From contig NZ_CP109796.1 of the NCBI RefSeq assembly GCF_038725785.1, positions 1,798,001-1,862,000 of the forward strand: DNA of 64,000 nucleotides. The letters run 5' to 3'. This document shows positions 1 to 8,944 of this stretch, in pieces; position 1 is the stretch's first letter; the number at the start of each line of letters is the position of its first letter. The notes under the pieces were generated by a model. That model was not told the DNA's origin and did no database searches. It was given only the letters and a program-made list of their open reading frames with translations. The position numbers were made by a program, and so were the translations under genes. The DNA is from Termitidicoccus mucosus (GTDB lineage: Bacteria; Verrucomicrobiota; Verrucomicrobiia; Opitutales; Opitutaceae).

Positions 1-453
1 ACCCACGCCGGCGCCTACGCCGTCACCCTGACCACCCCCGCCGGCGAACTCGTCACCTCCCCCGCCTTCACCGTGACAGTCGGCGCATTGGGCGCACCCG
101 TCATCACGGCACACCCCGTGTCGCAAACCATCGCCGCGGGCGGCAGCGTGACCTTCACCGTCACCGCCACCGGCGGAACCTTGACCTACCAATGGATGAG
201 AAACGGCGCCGCCATCTCCGGTGCCACCGGCGCCACCTACACCATCGCCAACGCACAGCAATCCCATGAGGGCGACTACACCGTCCGCGTGAGCAACTCC
301 GACGCATCCACCACCAGCAACGCCGCCACGCTCACCGTCAATGCCACTGGCGGCAACTCCGGAAGTGGCGGTGGCGGAGGCGGCGCGCCAACGCTGTTCC
401 TCCTCCCCGCCCTCGCGCTCCTGTTTGCCTTGGCCCGGAGAAACCAAAAATGA
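1..453 (+). CDS. Ig-like domain surface protein, C-terminal fragment
   Basis: The frame is open from base 1, so this is the 3' end of a longer gene cut by the window edge; the first GTG inside (73) is not a true start. The first ~25 residues look like the end of one Ig-like domain, followed by a complete Ig-like domain (YQW, then a GDYTVRVSN motif, about residues 35-115). The last ~35 residues are a Gly-rich linker, a hydrophobic segment (LFLLPALALLFALA) and a short basic end (RRNQK). That tripartite tail resembles GlyGly-CTERM-type sorting signals, so the protein is probably exported and anchored or processed at the envelope. The catalytic or binding part, if any, lies upstream. A similar tail occurs on the sialidase at 60.6 kb. 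Confidence 0.8.
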   Translation, partial: THAGAYAVTLTTPAGELVTSPAFTVTVGALGAPVITAHPVSQTIAAGGSVTFTVTATGGTLTYQWMRNGAAISGATGATYTIANAQQSHEGDYTVRVSNSDASTTSNAATLTVNATGGNSGSGGGGGGAPTLFLLPALALLFALARRNQK

Positions 454-565
454 TCCCCCGACGCCTCCCGTGGCACGCGCGAAAACGCGTCAGCGACTGG
501 GAGCGCCGGCTTCCAGCCGGCAGACGGCGCTCCGCGCCGCCCCTGCCCGCCTCCCCCTTTTTTCC

Positions 566-1663
566 ATGAAACCAACCACCGCCCTCCGCGCCACACTCGC
601 GACGCTCCTGCTTCTCGCCGCCACTGCCGTCACCGCCGCCGCCCGGCCCGCCCTCACCTGGCATGACACCGCGCCATGGAAACCCGGCGGACGCGCCTGG
701 GACGACACGCCGACGCCCTTTTCCCGCCTTCCGCGGCGCGCCGAGGGCGAGGTCACCAAGGCCGTCTGGAAACTCTCGCTCAACTCCGCCGGCCTCGTGT
801 TTTATTTCCGCACCGACGCCCCCGAAATCCACACCCGCCACACCGTCGCCGGCGAACTCGCGAAGCCCCACATGAACGCCACCGCCACCAGCGGCCTCGA
901 CTTGTATGCGCGGGACCAGACCGGCGCCTGGCACTGGGCCGGTTCCTCGCGCCCGAACTCCAAAACCCACGAGCAGGCCGTGCTGTCCGGCGCGGAACCC
1001 GCGCTCCGCGACTACATGCTCTACCTGCCCCTCTACAACACCGTCGAGTCGCTCGAAATCGGCGTGCCCGCCGGCTGCGCGTTCGAGCCCGTCGCCCCGC
1101 CGTCGGAAAAACCGGTGGTGTATTACGGCACCTCCATCGCCCAAGGCTGCGCCGCGTCGCGCCCCGGCCTGACCACGCCGGCGATGCTGGGACGAAAACT
1201 AGGCCTGCCCGTCATCAACCTCGGCTTCTCCGGCAACGGCAAAATGGAGCCGGCGATGGCCGGCCTCGTCGCCGAAATCGACGCCGCCGTCTTCGTGCTC
1301 GACTGCCTGCCCAACATGAGCGCGCTCTCCGCCCCGGAAATCATCGGGCGCACGGAAAACTGCATCCGCGTCATCCGCAAAACACACCCGGCCACGCCGA
1401 TCATATTGATGGAAGACCGCACCTACGGACACGCCTGGCTCGTCCCCAAACTCCGGCAAAAACACGCGGACGCCCGCGCCGCCCTCCGCTCCGTCCATGA
1501 AAAACTCGCCGCCGGGGGCGTGACGGGCGTCACCTACATCCCCGGCGCGCAACTGCTCGGCGATGACGACACCACGGTTGACGGCTCCCACCCCGGCGAC
1601 CTCGGCCTCTTCCGCCAGGCGGAAATCCTCCTCCCCGTGCTCAAACAGGTTTTAAAAAATTAG
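566..1663 (+). CDS. Secreted SGNH/GDSL esterase, GxDLY + Lipase_GDSL_3 type
   Basis: A 365-residue protein from the ATG at 566; the frame extends upstream to 341, but 566 begins a clean signal peptide (MKPTTALRA..., then a hydrophobic stretch ending AAARP). The N-terminal half carries the GxDLY signature (GLDLYARD, about residue 110) of the beta-sandwich that precedes this esterase class. The C-terminal half is the SGNH hydrolase: nucleophile block YYGTSIAQG, block II NLGFSGNGKM, and the catalytic Asp-His block DGSHPGDLG. The family removes acyl groups, often acetyl, from polysaccharides; the substrate cannot be read from sequence. It stands among exported glycan enzymes on the plus strand. 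Confidence 0.85.
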   Translation: MKPTTALRATLATLLLLAATAVTAAARPALTWHDTAPWKPGGRAWDDTPTPFSRLPRRAEGEVTKAVWKLSLNSAGLVFYFRTDAPEIHTRHTVAGELAKPHMNATATSGLDLYARDQTGAWHWAGSSRPNSKTHEQAVLSGAEPALRDYMLYLPLYNTVESLEIGVPAGCAFEPVAPPSEKPVVYYGTSIAQGCAASRPGLTTPAMLGRKLGLPVINLGFSGNGKMEPAMAGLVAEIDAAVFVLDCLPNMSALSAPEIIGRTENCIRVIRKTHPATPIILMEDRTYGHAWLVPKLRQKHADARAALRSVHEKLAAGGVTGVTYIPGAQLLGDDDTTVDGSHPGDLGLFRQAEILLPVLKQVLKN

Positions 1664-1858
1664 GAACGCATCTTTAATCAACGTGGCCCGCATTGTTCAT
1701 CAACGTCCCCTCAACCGCCTCCCGCGCCCATGAAAATCACCAGCAAGAACGGCGCCGGGATCCGCCAAGCCTGCCGCCACGTCTGCGTGCATAAGACCCT
1801 TGTCGAATGACATGCGCGCGTGATGCCATCCCGCAAAAAACGAACCCTCTCCACTTCC

Positions 1859-2677
1859 ATGAAAACTCAAATCCTCGCCCGCCGCCTCCGGCCCTTCGCC
1901 CTCCTCGCCGCGCTCGCGCTCGCCCCGGTTTTCTCTCCGGCGGCGACCGAGTTTCGCTATCTCGCCGACGCGCCCGCCTCCATCGAGGCCCTCGTCGCCC
2001 CCATCCCGCCGCCGCCGCCCGATGACTCCTACGCAGGCAGGGCCGACATCGAAACCCTCCTCCAAGTCCAGAAAGACCGCACCCCCGCGCAAATCAAGCG
2101 CGCCGCCATCGTCGCCTCCCTCAGGGCGGTGTGGATGGGCCAGCGTGTCTTCGGTCCCTCCTTCACCAAGGAAAACCTCCCCCTCACCTACGCCTTCCTC
2201 CACCACGCCAACCTTGAGCGCCACGAGGTCGCCGCCAGCGCCAAGGAACGCTGGAACCGCGTCCGCCCCTTCGACCGCGGCCTCGGCGTCGAGATGACCG
2301 TTCCGCGCCGCCCCTCCGGCACTTCCTACCCCAGCGGGCACTCCGCCTCCGGAGGCTGCTACGCCGCCCTTTATTCCGCCGCCATGCCCGAATACACGGC
2401 CCTTTTCGACGAGGCCATGCGCGAAATCATGTGGTGCCGCGTCATCGCCGGCGTCCACTACCCCACCGACACCCAGGCCGGCGCCGACCTCGGCCTCGCC
2501 ATAGGACGCGAAATGCTCAAAAATCCCGCCACCCAAGCTGCCGTCCGAGAAATGCGCGCCGAAATTATTGCCTTCCTCCAAAAAAATCCTGACGCCGCCG
2601 CCTTCGCCGAAAAAACCGCGGGAACCCGCTTGGCAAAAGAACTGAAACCGAAGGAGGCGAAAACAACAAAACCATGA
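1859..2677 (+). CDS. Class A non-specific acid phosphatase (PAP2 fold), exported
   Basis: A 272-residue protein with a signal peptide (MKTQILARR, hydrophobic core, cleavage near SPAA). The three PAP2/class A acid phosphatase blocks are present in order: KERWNRVRP (K-x6-RP), YPSGHSAS, and CRVIAGVHYPTD (R-x5-H-x3-D; Cys replaces the usual Ser before Arg). It should hydrolyse phosphomonoesters in the periplasm and release phosphate. The frame runs back to 1820, but 1859 gives the signal peptide. Its TGA overlaps a possible ATG of the next frame (ATGA at 2674-2677), suggesting co-translation with the rhamnosidase. Further phosphoesterases occur at 15-25 kb. Confidence 0.9.
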   Translation: MKTQILARRLRPFALLAALALAPVFSPAATEFRYLADAPASIEALVAPIPPPPPDDSYAGRADIETLLQVQKDRTPAQIKRAAIVASLRAVWMGQRVFGPSFTKENLPLTYAFLHHANLERHEVAASAKERWNRVRPFDRGLGVEMTVPRRPSGTSYPSGHSASGGCYAALYSAAMPEYTALFDEAMREIMWCRVIAGVHYPTDTQAGADLGLAIGREMLKNPATQAAVREMRAEIIAFLQKNPDAAAFAEKTAGTRLAKELKPKEAKTTKP

Positions 2678-2709
2678 GCCAATTCTTCTTAATCCCCCTT
2701 TCGCCCAAA

Positions 2710-5700
2710 ATGAAAATATCCGCCTTTCTTGCGCTCCTCGCATCCGTCATTATCCTTGCCGCGCCGCTTCGCGCCGCCGCCGGCGCCATCCGCCCGGTGG
2801 AACCGCGTTGCGAGCATCGCGACAACCCGCTCGGCCTCCGCGAGGTGTGGCCCCGGCTCACGTGGCGGCTTGAGGCCGTCCGCGCCGACGACCGTGGCCT
2901 CGCGCAAAGCGCGTGGCAGATCCTCGTGGCCTCCTCGCCCGAAAAACTCGCGGCCGACGCCGGCGACGTGTGGGACTCGGACCGCGTCACCAGCCCGGAC
3001 GCCCGCGCGGTTTTCGCCGGGCGCAAGCTCGACGCGCTCCAGCAGGTCTGGTGGAAGGTGCGCGTGTGGGACGGTGACGGCGCCGCCTCCGGCTGGAGCG
3101 CACCGGCCACATGGTCGCGCGGGCTGGAGGAAACGGTGACGTTGAAGGACTGGCCGGGCGACTGGATCGGCCTCGACCCGACCGACAAGGAACGCAACGA
3201 AACCCTCACCGACGCCCAGCGCCAGCGCGCCGCGCGCCGCCAGCTCAAGTGGGTGAAGGCCGTGATGAGCGGCGTGAAAAAACGTCCGCTCCCCGCGTTC
3301 GACGCCAAGGTCGTCGCGCCGCCCACCGACACCGACATGGCCGCCGACCGCCCGCTCACCGCGTGGTTCGCCAAGACTTTTCGCGTGGACGACAAGGCCG
3401 CGCTCGCCCGCGCCGTCATCTGGATCGTGCCCGACATGGAGTGCGAAATCTGGCTCAACGGCCGCCGCGTCGCCGCCGCCGCGCGCTGGGAAATCGCGCG
3501 GCAGATCGACCTCGCGCCGTTCCTCCGCGACGGCGAAAACCGCGCCGCGCTGCGCGTGACGCAAAACGACGGCTACGCGCCCGCCGTGCTCGGCGAGATC
3601 GAGCTGTTCCCCGCCGGCGCCGCCTCGCGCCGCGTGCCGCTCGACGCGAGCTGGCGCTTCGCCGCGTCCGACGCCGCCGCGCCCGACGCGCCCGGGCTCG
3701 ACGACGCGGGCGCGTGGAAAAAGCCCGAGCTTCTCTCCCGCGTCTGGGGCTCGGCGGAAAACGTCACGCACCACTACGCGCCGGCCGCGATGCTGAGAAA
3801 GGAGTTTGCCGTGGAAAAACCGGTGCGGCGCGCCACGCTCGTCGCCACCGCCGCCGGCATCTATGAAATCGAAATCAACGGCCGCCGCGTCGGCGACGAC
3901 TTCTTCGCGCCCGGCAGCACCGAATACCGCCGCCGCCTGCACGCGCAGACGCACGACGTCACCGCCCTGCTCGGCGCCGGCGCCAACGCCATCGGCGTCA
4001 CGCTCGCCGACGGCTGGTTCGCCGGCGTGATGGGCTACTCCGGCCGGCGCCATACCTATGGCGGCTGGCCGCGCGCCCGCGCGCTGCTCGTGATCGAGCA
4101 CACCGACGGCACCGTCGCGCGCGTCGCCACCGACCGCTCGTGGAAGGCCGCGTTCGGCCCCGTGCGCTACGCCGACCTCATGCAAGGCTGCGGCTACGAC
4201 GCGCGGCTGGAGACGCCGGGCTGGACGCGCCCCGGTTTCGACGACTCCGGCTGGAAACCCGCCGCCACCGGCCAACGGCCGCTGTCCGACGGCGCGCCCA
4301 ACCAGCTCGTGCAAACCGTGGTCGAGGGGGCCACGCTCGACGGCGCGCGCATCACCGAAACACTGCCCGCGCGCTCGGTGCGCGAGACCGCGCCCGGCGT
4401 GTGGCTGGCGGACTTCGGGCAGAATTTCACCGGCTGGGCGCGCCTGAAAACACGCGGCGGCGCCGGCGCCCGCGTCGTTTTTCGCCACGGCGAAATGCTC
4501 AACCCCGGCGGCACCCTCTACACCTCCAACCTGCGCGGCGCGTCGGCGGTGGACGAGTTCTGGCTGCGCGGCGACGCCGGCGGCGAGACGCTGGAACCGC
4601 GCTTCACGTTCCACGGTTTCCGTTACCTCGAAGTGCGCGGCCTCGCGCAGGCGCCGGCCCCGGCGGACTTCACCGGCGTCGTGGTCCACACCCCGATGAA
4701 ACGCACCGGCTGGTTCGAATGCTCCGACCCGCGGCTGAACCAGCTTTTTTCCAACATCATCTGGGGCCAGCGCGGCAACTACCTCGAAATCCCCACCGAC
4801 TGCCCGCAGCGCGACGAGCGTCTCGGCTGGACCGGCGACACGCAATTCTTCGCCCGCACCGCCTCCTACAACTTCGACACCCGCGCCTTCCTCGAACGCT
4901 GGCTCGAATCCCTCGCGGGCGACGCGCAAAACGCCGAGGGCGTCTTTGCCGCCGTCGCGCCCGCCTTCCCCGGCTACCATGTGCGCCCCTCGACCGCGTG
5001 GGGCGACGCCGCCGTGATCGTCACGCACGTCCTCTGGCAGCACTACGGCGAGACGCGCCCCATCGAGCGGCACTTCGACGCGCTCGCCCGCTACCTCGGC
5101 TGGCTGGAGCGCCGCGCGCGCGACGGCATCGTGTTCGTCGGCGGCTACGGCGACTGGCTCCACAAGGGCGGCACCGCGAAAACCGAGGTGATGGACACCG
5201 CCTACTACGCGTATCTCTGCGACCTCATGTCGCAGATGGCCGAGGCCGTCGGCCGCGTGGCGGAGGCCGCGCGCTACGCGGCCTTGCGCGACGAGGTGCG
5301 CGCGGCGTTCGAACGGGAATTTCTGCGCGACGACGGCTCCATTCTCGAAAGCAGCCAGACCGGCTACGCGCTCGCCTTCACCATGGATCTCGCGCCCCCG
5401 CGCCTCCGTGAAAAAATGGCGGACAGGTTCAACGACGAAATCAAGAAATTCGACTGGCACCTCGCCACCGGTTTCATCGGCACCCCGCGCCTCATGCCCG
5501 CGTTGTTCAACGCCGGCCTCGACGCCACCGCGTGGCGCGTGCTCCTCCAGGACACCTACCCGTCATGGCTCTTCCAGGTGAAACTCGGCGCGACCACCAT
5601 GTGGGAACGCTGGGACGGCTGGACGCCCGGCGAGGGCTTCCAGGCCGTCGCGATGAATTCGTTCAACCACTACGCCTTCGGCGCGGTCGGCGAGGCGCTC

Positions 5701-6051
5701 TACCGGCACGTCGCCGGCATCGACACCGCCACGCCCGGTTTCCGCGACATCGTCATCCGCCCGCGCCCCGGCGGCGGGCTGACGCATGCCCGCGCCGCCT
5801 ATGAAGCCGCGACCGGCCGCGTCGAAAGCGGCTGGAAAATTCTGCCCGGCGGCGGCCTCGCGCTCGACGTGACGATTCCCGTCGGCTCCCGCGCGCGCAT
5901 TCACCTCCCCGCCGCCAACCCCGCCATCGTCACCGAGAGCGGCCGCCCTCTCGCCGCCGCTCCCGGCGTCCTCCTGCTTCCCTCCGAACCCCCGGGTGAA
6001 ACCGCCTGCGAAACCGGCTCCGGCGAATATCATTTTGAAGTGCGCCCTTGA
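2710..6051 (+). CDS. Alpha-L-rhamnosidase, GH78, secreted
   Basis: A 1113-residue enzyme from 2710, which begins a good signal peptide (MKISAFLALLASVIILAAPLRAA). An in-frame ATG at 2674 overlaps the acid phosphatase stop and is the alternative start. Layout: an N-terminal Fn3-like domain (about 25-150), a sugar-binding sandwich (215-300), the Bac_rhamnosid_N sandwich (360-530), a further beta domain, the (alpha/alpha)6 catalytic barrel (about 680-1020) and a C-terminal beta domain. Family acidic residues are visible in DCPQRDERLGWTGD (about 696-709) and TTMWERWDGW (about 960-970). It should release terminal alpha-L-rhamnose from plant or bacterial glycans. Length and domain order are typical. 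A long reverse-strand frame inside it is a GC-bias shadow. Confidence 0.92.
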   Translation: MKISAFLALLASVIILAAPLRAAAGAIRPVEPRCEHRDNPLGLREVWPRLTWRLEAVRADDRGLAQSAWQILVASSPEKLAADAGDVWDSDRVTSPDARAVFAGRKLDALQQVWWKVRVWDGDGAASGWSAPATWSRGLEETVTLKDWPGDWIGLDPTDKERNETLTDAQRQRAARRQLKWVKAVMSGVKKRPLPAFDAKVVAPPTDTDMAADRPLTAWFAKTFRVDDKAALARAVIWIVPDMECEIWLNGRRVAAAARWEIARQIDLAPFLRDGENRAALRVTQNDGYAPAVLGEIELFPAGAASRRVPLDASWRFAASDAAAPDAPGLDDAGAWKKPELLSRVWGSAENVTHHYAPAAMLRKEFAVEKPVRRATLVATAAGIYEIEINGRRVGDDFFAPGSTEYRRRLHAQTHDVTALLGAGANAIGVTLADGWFAGVMGYSGRRHTYGGWPRARALLVIEHTDGTVARVATDRSWKAAFGPVRYADLMQGCGYDARLETPGWTRPGFDDSGWKPAATGQRPLSDGAPNQLVQTVVEGATLDGARITETLPARSVRETAPGVWLADFGQNFTGWARLKTRGGAGARVVFRHGEMLNPGGTLYTSNLRGASAVDEFWLRGDAGGETLEPRFTFHGFRYLEVRGLAQAPAPADFTGVVVHTPMKRTGWFECSDPRLNQLFSNIIWGQRGNYLEIPTDCPQRDERLGWTGDTQFFARTASYNFDTRAFLERWLESLAGDAQNAEGVFAAVAPAFPGYHVRPSTAWGDAAVIVTHVLWQHYGETRPIERHFDALARYLGWLERRARDGIVFVGGYGDWLHKGGTAKTEVMDTAYYAYLCDLMSQMAEAVGRVAEAARYAALRDEVRAAFEREFLRDDGSILESSQTGYALAFTMDLAPPRLREKMADRFNDEIKKFDWHLATGFIGTPRLMPALFNAGLDATAWRVLLQDTYPSWLFQVKLGATTMWERWDGWTPGEGFQAVAMNSFNHYAFGAVGEALYRHVAGIDTATPGFRDIVIRPRPGGGLTHARAAYEAATGRVESGWKILPGGGLALDVTIPVGSRARIHLPAANPAIVTESGRPLAAAPGVLLLPSEPPGETACETGSGEYHFEVRP

Positions 6052-6086
6052 TTCCCCGACCTCACCGTCACTAACTGCACTTCCCC

Positions 6087-8315
6087 ATGAAAAATCCATA
6101 CCGCCTACGCGCATTCCTCTGCGCGCTCGCCCTCGCCGCCGCCGGCGCCGTGCTCCACGCGAACGTCAAAGTCCCCGCCATCTTCGGCGACAACATGGTC
6201 CTCCAACTCGGCAGCCCCGTGCCCGTCTGGGGCGCCGCCGCGCCCGGCGAAAACGTCACCGTCGCCTTCGCCGGCCAGACCAAGACCGCCACCGCCGGCG
6301 CCGACGGCAAATGGCGCGTCAACCTCGACCCGCTCACCGCCAGCAAGGAGCCCCGCGAGCTCACCATCACCGGCGCCAACACCCTGCGCTTCACCAACGT
6401 CCTCGTCGGCGTCGTCTGGCTCTGCTCCGGCCAGTCCAACATGGAATGGCAGCTCCAGAAATCCGACAACGGCGAGCAGGAAATCGCCGCCTCCGCCCAG
6501 CCGCTCCTGCGCCTCTTCCATGTCAAAAAAGCCTGGAGCGACACGCCGCGCGACGACGTCGAGCTCGAAAACTCTTGGGCCTGGGCCGCCGCCGCGCCCG
6601 ACACCACCCCGAAGTTCTCCGGCGTCGGCTACTTCTTCGGACGCGCCCTCCTCAAGGCTTTTAAGGAAAACATCCCCGTCGGCCTGATCAATTCGAGCTG
6701 GGGCGGCACCCGCATCGAGCCGTGGACCAGCCCCGCCGGCTTCGGCGGCATCCCCGCGCTCGCCGACATCGATGCCCGCATCCAGTCCGCCACCGCCGGC
6801 ACCGACGCCAACAAACGCCTCACCGCCCAGGCCCTCGCCGACCACGAAGCCTGGCTCGCCGCCTCCCGCGCCGCCGCCGCCACCGGCAAAGTCGTCGCGC
6901 CCCCGCCCGAGTTTCCCAAGGCTCTCCTCCCCCTCAGCGCCGACAGCGCCTCGCGCCCCCAGCAAAGCGCGACCGTCCTCTACAACGCCATGATCGCCCC
7001 CCTGGCCCCCTTCGCCATCCAGGGCGCCATCTGGTATCAAGGCGAGGCCAACCTCGCCGACGGCGCCCTCTACTACGACAAACTCAACGCCCTCGCCGCC
7101 TCCTGGCGCCGCGAGTTTGAAAACCCCGCCCTGCCCCTCCACATCGTCCAGCTCGCCCCCTACAAATACAACGACACCACCAGCCTCCCCGAAATCTGGG
7201 CCGCCCAGGCGCGTTTCGCCCGCGACGACAGCTACTCCGGCATCGCCATCATCAACGACGTCGGCAACGTCAACAACATCCACCCCACCGACAAACTCAC
7301 CGTCGGCGGCCGTCTCGCCCGCCTCGCCCTCAACAAAACCTACGGCGTCACCCAGGTGAAATGCGACTCGCCCGCGCCCGCCGACATCCAGTTCACCCGC
7401 GACTCCGCCGTCATCACCTTCGCAGGCACCGCCAAACTCGCCACCCGCGACGGCCGCGCGCCCGACTGGTTTGAAATCGCCGGTGCCGGCGGCTGGCGCA
7501 AGGCCGCTGCCACCATCAAGGATAACACCGTCACCGTTCGCGCCGACGGCGTCACCCAGCCCGCCGCCGTCCGCTACGCCTGGTCCGGCACCGCCGAGCC
7601 CAACCTCCGCGACGCCGAGACCGGCCTCCAAGTCGGCGCCTTCACCCACGGCGAAATCCCCCCGCCCGCCGAACTCGCCAAGCTCGGCGCCGACGCCGCC
7701 GGCTTCCAAGTCCTCTACGACCTCGACCCCCTCGCCAGCAGCGGCCACGAGGTCACCTACTCCGTCAACAACGCCGCCAAGTTCGCCGGCAAAAAAATCA
7801 AGCGCGTCGCCTACTACCTCGGCCTCGTCAACGCGGACGGCGACGCCACCTGGTCCTTCGTCTCGCTCGACGCCTTCTCCCAGGATGCGAAAAAACTCGG
7901 CGTGCCCACGAAAAACTCCGGCGCGCGCTTCCAGCAAAACGTCGCCAACCTCGTCGTCCGCACCAACGTCCGCAGCGTGAAGACCGGCGCGTTCAAGCAA
8001 GGCAACATCGAGTTTTGGGACTGCAACTACAACGGCCAGAACTCCGCCAAGGTTCCCGGCGCCAGCGACCAGCTCTTCGATTTCGGCGACAACATGAGCA
8101 CCGGCCAGTCGCCCGGCTACGGCAGTATGCAAATCCACAACACCGCCGAAAAGCAGACCATCATCGCCTATAACCACTGGAGCGTCGGCAAAGCCTGCGA
8201 CCTCGGCATCGGCAGCCAGCCCGGCGGCGGCAAGGCCAATCCCGACTGGACCTTCTCCAAGTCCGGCGGCAAGCTCCAGTCCGCCCGCCTCCTCGTCCTC
8301 GTCCAACCCGAGTAA
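6087..8315 (+). CDS. Sialate O-acetylesterase family protein with C-terminal extension
   Basis: A 742-residue protein with a signal peptide (ending VLHAN). After a short beta domain (FGDNMVLQ, PVPVWG) comes the SASA esterase core with nucleophile motif CSGQSNMEW (about 112-120), a WYQGEAN block and the catalytic-His block NIHPTDK (about 394-400). The family removes O-acetyl groups from sialic acids or other sugars. The core resembles the enzyme at 44.3 kb, but this protein carries about 200 extra C-terminal residues (about 545-742), predicted beta-rich and not assigned to a domain here. It lies 35 bp after the rhamnosidase, so probably in the same transcript. Substrate (sialate versus xylan or pectin acetyl) is not decided by sequence. 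Confidence 0.88.
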   Translation: MKNPYRLRAFLCALALAAAGAVLHANVKVPAIFGDNMVLQLGSPVPVWGAAAPGENVTVAFAGQTKTATAGADGKWRVNLDPLTASKEPRELTITGANTLRFTNVLVGVVWLCSGQSNMEWQLQKSDNGEQEIAASAQPLLRLFHVKKAWSDTPRDDVELENSWAWAAAAPDTTPKFSGVGYFFGRALLKAFKENIPVGLINSSWGGTRIEPWTSPAGFGGIPALADIDARIQSATAGTDANKRLTAQALADHEAWLAASRAAAATGKVVAPPPEFPKALLPLSADSASRPQQSATVLYNAMIAPLAPFAIQGAIWYQGEANLADGALYYDKLNALAASWRREFENPALPLHIVQLAPYKYNDTTSLPEIWAAQARFARDDSYSGIAIINDVGNVNNIHPTDKLTVGGRLARLALNKTYGVTQVKCDSPAPADIQFTRDSAVITFAGTAKLATRDGRAPDWFEIAGAGGWRKAAATIKDNTVTVRADGVTQPAAVRYAWSGTAEPNLRDAETGLQVGAFTHGEIPPPAELAKLGADAAGFQVLYDLDPLASSGHEVTYSVNNAAKFAGKKIKRVAYYLGLVNADGDATWSFVSLDAFSQDAKKLGVPTKNSGARFQQNVANLVVRTNVRSVKTGAFKQGNIEFWDCNYNGQNSAKVPGASDQLFDFGDNMSTGQSPGYGSMQIHNTAEKQTIIAYNHWSVGKACDLGIGSQPGGGKANPDWTFSKSGGKLQSARLLVLVQPE

Positions 8316-8430
8316 TACCATTCCCAGCCATTTATAGACTCATCAAGGCAGGGCGAAGCCTCCGGCTGAGCCTCGGCTCGGCGGGGTGCCTCGCCCTGCC
8401 TAAAATATAAATTCCGTTCGGAGATGGTAT
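8315..8430. repeat. Small terminal-inverted-repeat element with GC-rich palindromic core
   Basis: The left end reads ATACCATTCC and the right end GGAGATGGTAT, an imperfect terminal inverted repeat. Between them (8347-8400) is a strong GC palindrome opening GGCAGGGCGAAGCC and closing with GCCTCGCCCTGCC. Related palindromes occur at 23222-23276, 25416-25470 and 41965-42020. The element starts at the stop codon of the esterase gene and contains no plausible gene. It may act as a terminator for the convergent genes on either side. Confidence 0.6.
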
Positions 8431-8470
8431 AAAAGCCCCGCCGTCACCCGGCGACGGCACCGGTGTTGGC

Positions 8471-8942
8471 TTTAATCGAACAGAAGGAAACGAAGGGAAC
8501 CAAGAAAGCCATAATATCATTTATGAATTGAAATTACGTTTTATCAAAAACGCGCTTTGGAGGGACGACCGCCACCTAAAATCGGATGCCTATTGGTAAT
8601 TGATATAAGGGCAATTTGAAAAATTCTGCTTCCCCTTCAAAAAACCAACCGCGAATGAGCGCGAATATTGCATAATATAATTCTAGAACATTTCCTATTT
8701 ATTCTGTCGCATGTAGGGCGCGACCTTGCGTCGCGCCGCGGGCGCTAAACCGGCCTGACACAAGGTCAGGCCCTACGGGGACATGGTTTATTTGCGACAG
8801 AATAAATAGGAAATGCTCTATCAAAGAAATTATGATTTTACTGAATTCGCGTCCATTCGTGTTTATTCGCGGTTGAAAATAATTTTTCAAACTGCCCATA
8901 AATGTATTCTTGGTTCCCTTCGTTTCCTTCTGTTCGATTAAA
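8471..8942. repeat. 36-bp perfect inverted repeat arms in a 629-bp gene-free gap
   Basis: The arms 8471-8506 and 8907-8942 are exact reverse complements over 36 bases (core GAACAGAAGGAAACGAAGGG). A second, imperfect pair lies inside, made of CCGCGAATGAGCGCGAAT (about 8650) and its partner near 8846-8875. The gap 8316-8944 separates two convergent genes and contains no believable coding frame; it holds the element at 8315-8430, these arms, and the 137-bp element at 8684-8820. Confidence 0.7.
8684..8820. mobile_element. 137-bp MITE-like element with 28-bp terminal inverted repeats
   Basis: The ends 8684-8711 and 8793-8820 are inverted repeats matching at 27 of 28 positions (outer sequence TAGAACATTTCCTATTTATT on the left). 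Inside is a second inverted pair (TAGGGCGCGACC... and ...AAGGTCAGGCCCTA). It has no coding capacity, so it would be non-autonomous. No transposase in the window can be assigned to it. No clear target duplication was seen beyond a possible TA. Confidence 0.65.
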
Positions 8943-8944
8943 AA

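Noticed and set aside
2689-5460. 923-residue open frame on the minus strand inside the rhamnosidase gene
   Set aside because: It mirrors a strongly conserved GH78 gene, its composition is Gly/Ala/Val/Arg-heavy with no domain, and such frames are expected from high GC at codon position three.
6105-8321. 738-residue minus-strand frame opposite the sialate O-acetylesterase
   Set aside because: Same GC-bias shadow effect; low-complexity Gly/Glu/Val-rich translation, no signal or motif.
8315-8942. Possible CRISPR or direct-repeat array in the repeat-rich gap
   Set aside because: Repeats are inverted, not direct; no regular spacers and no cas genes in the window.
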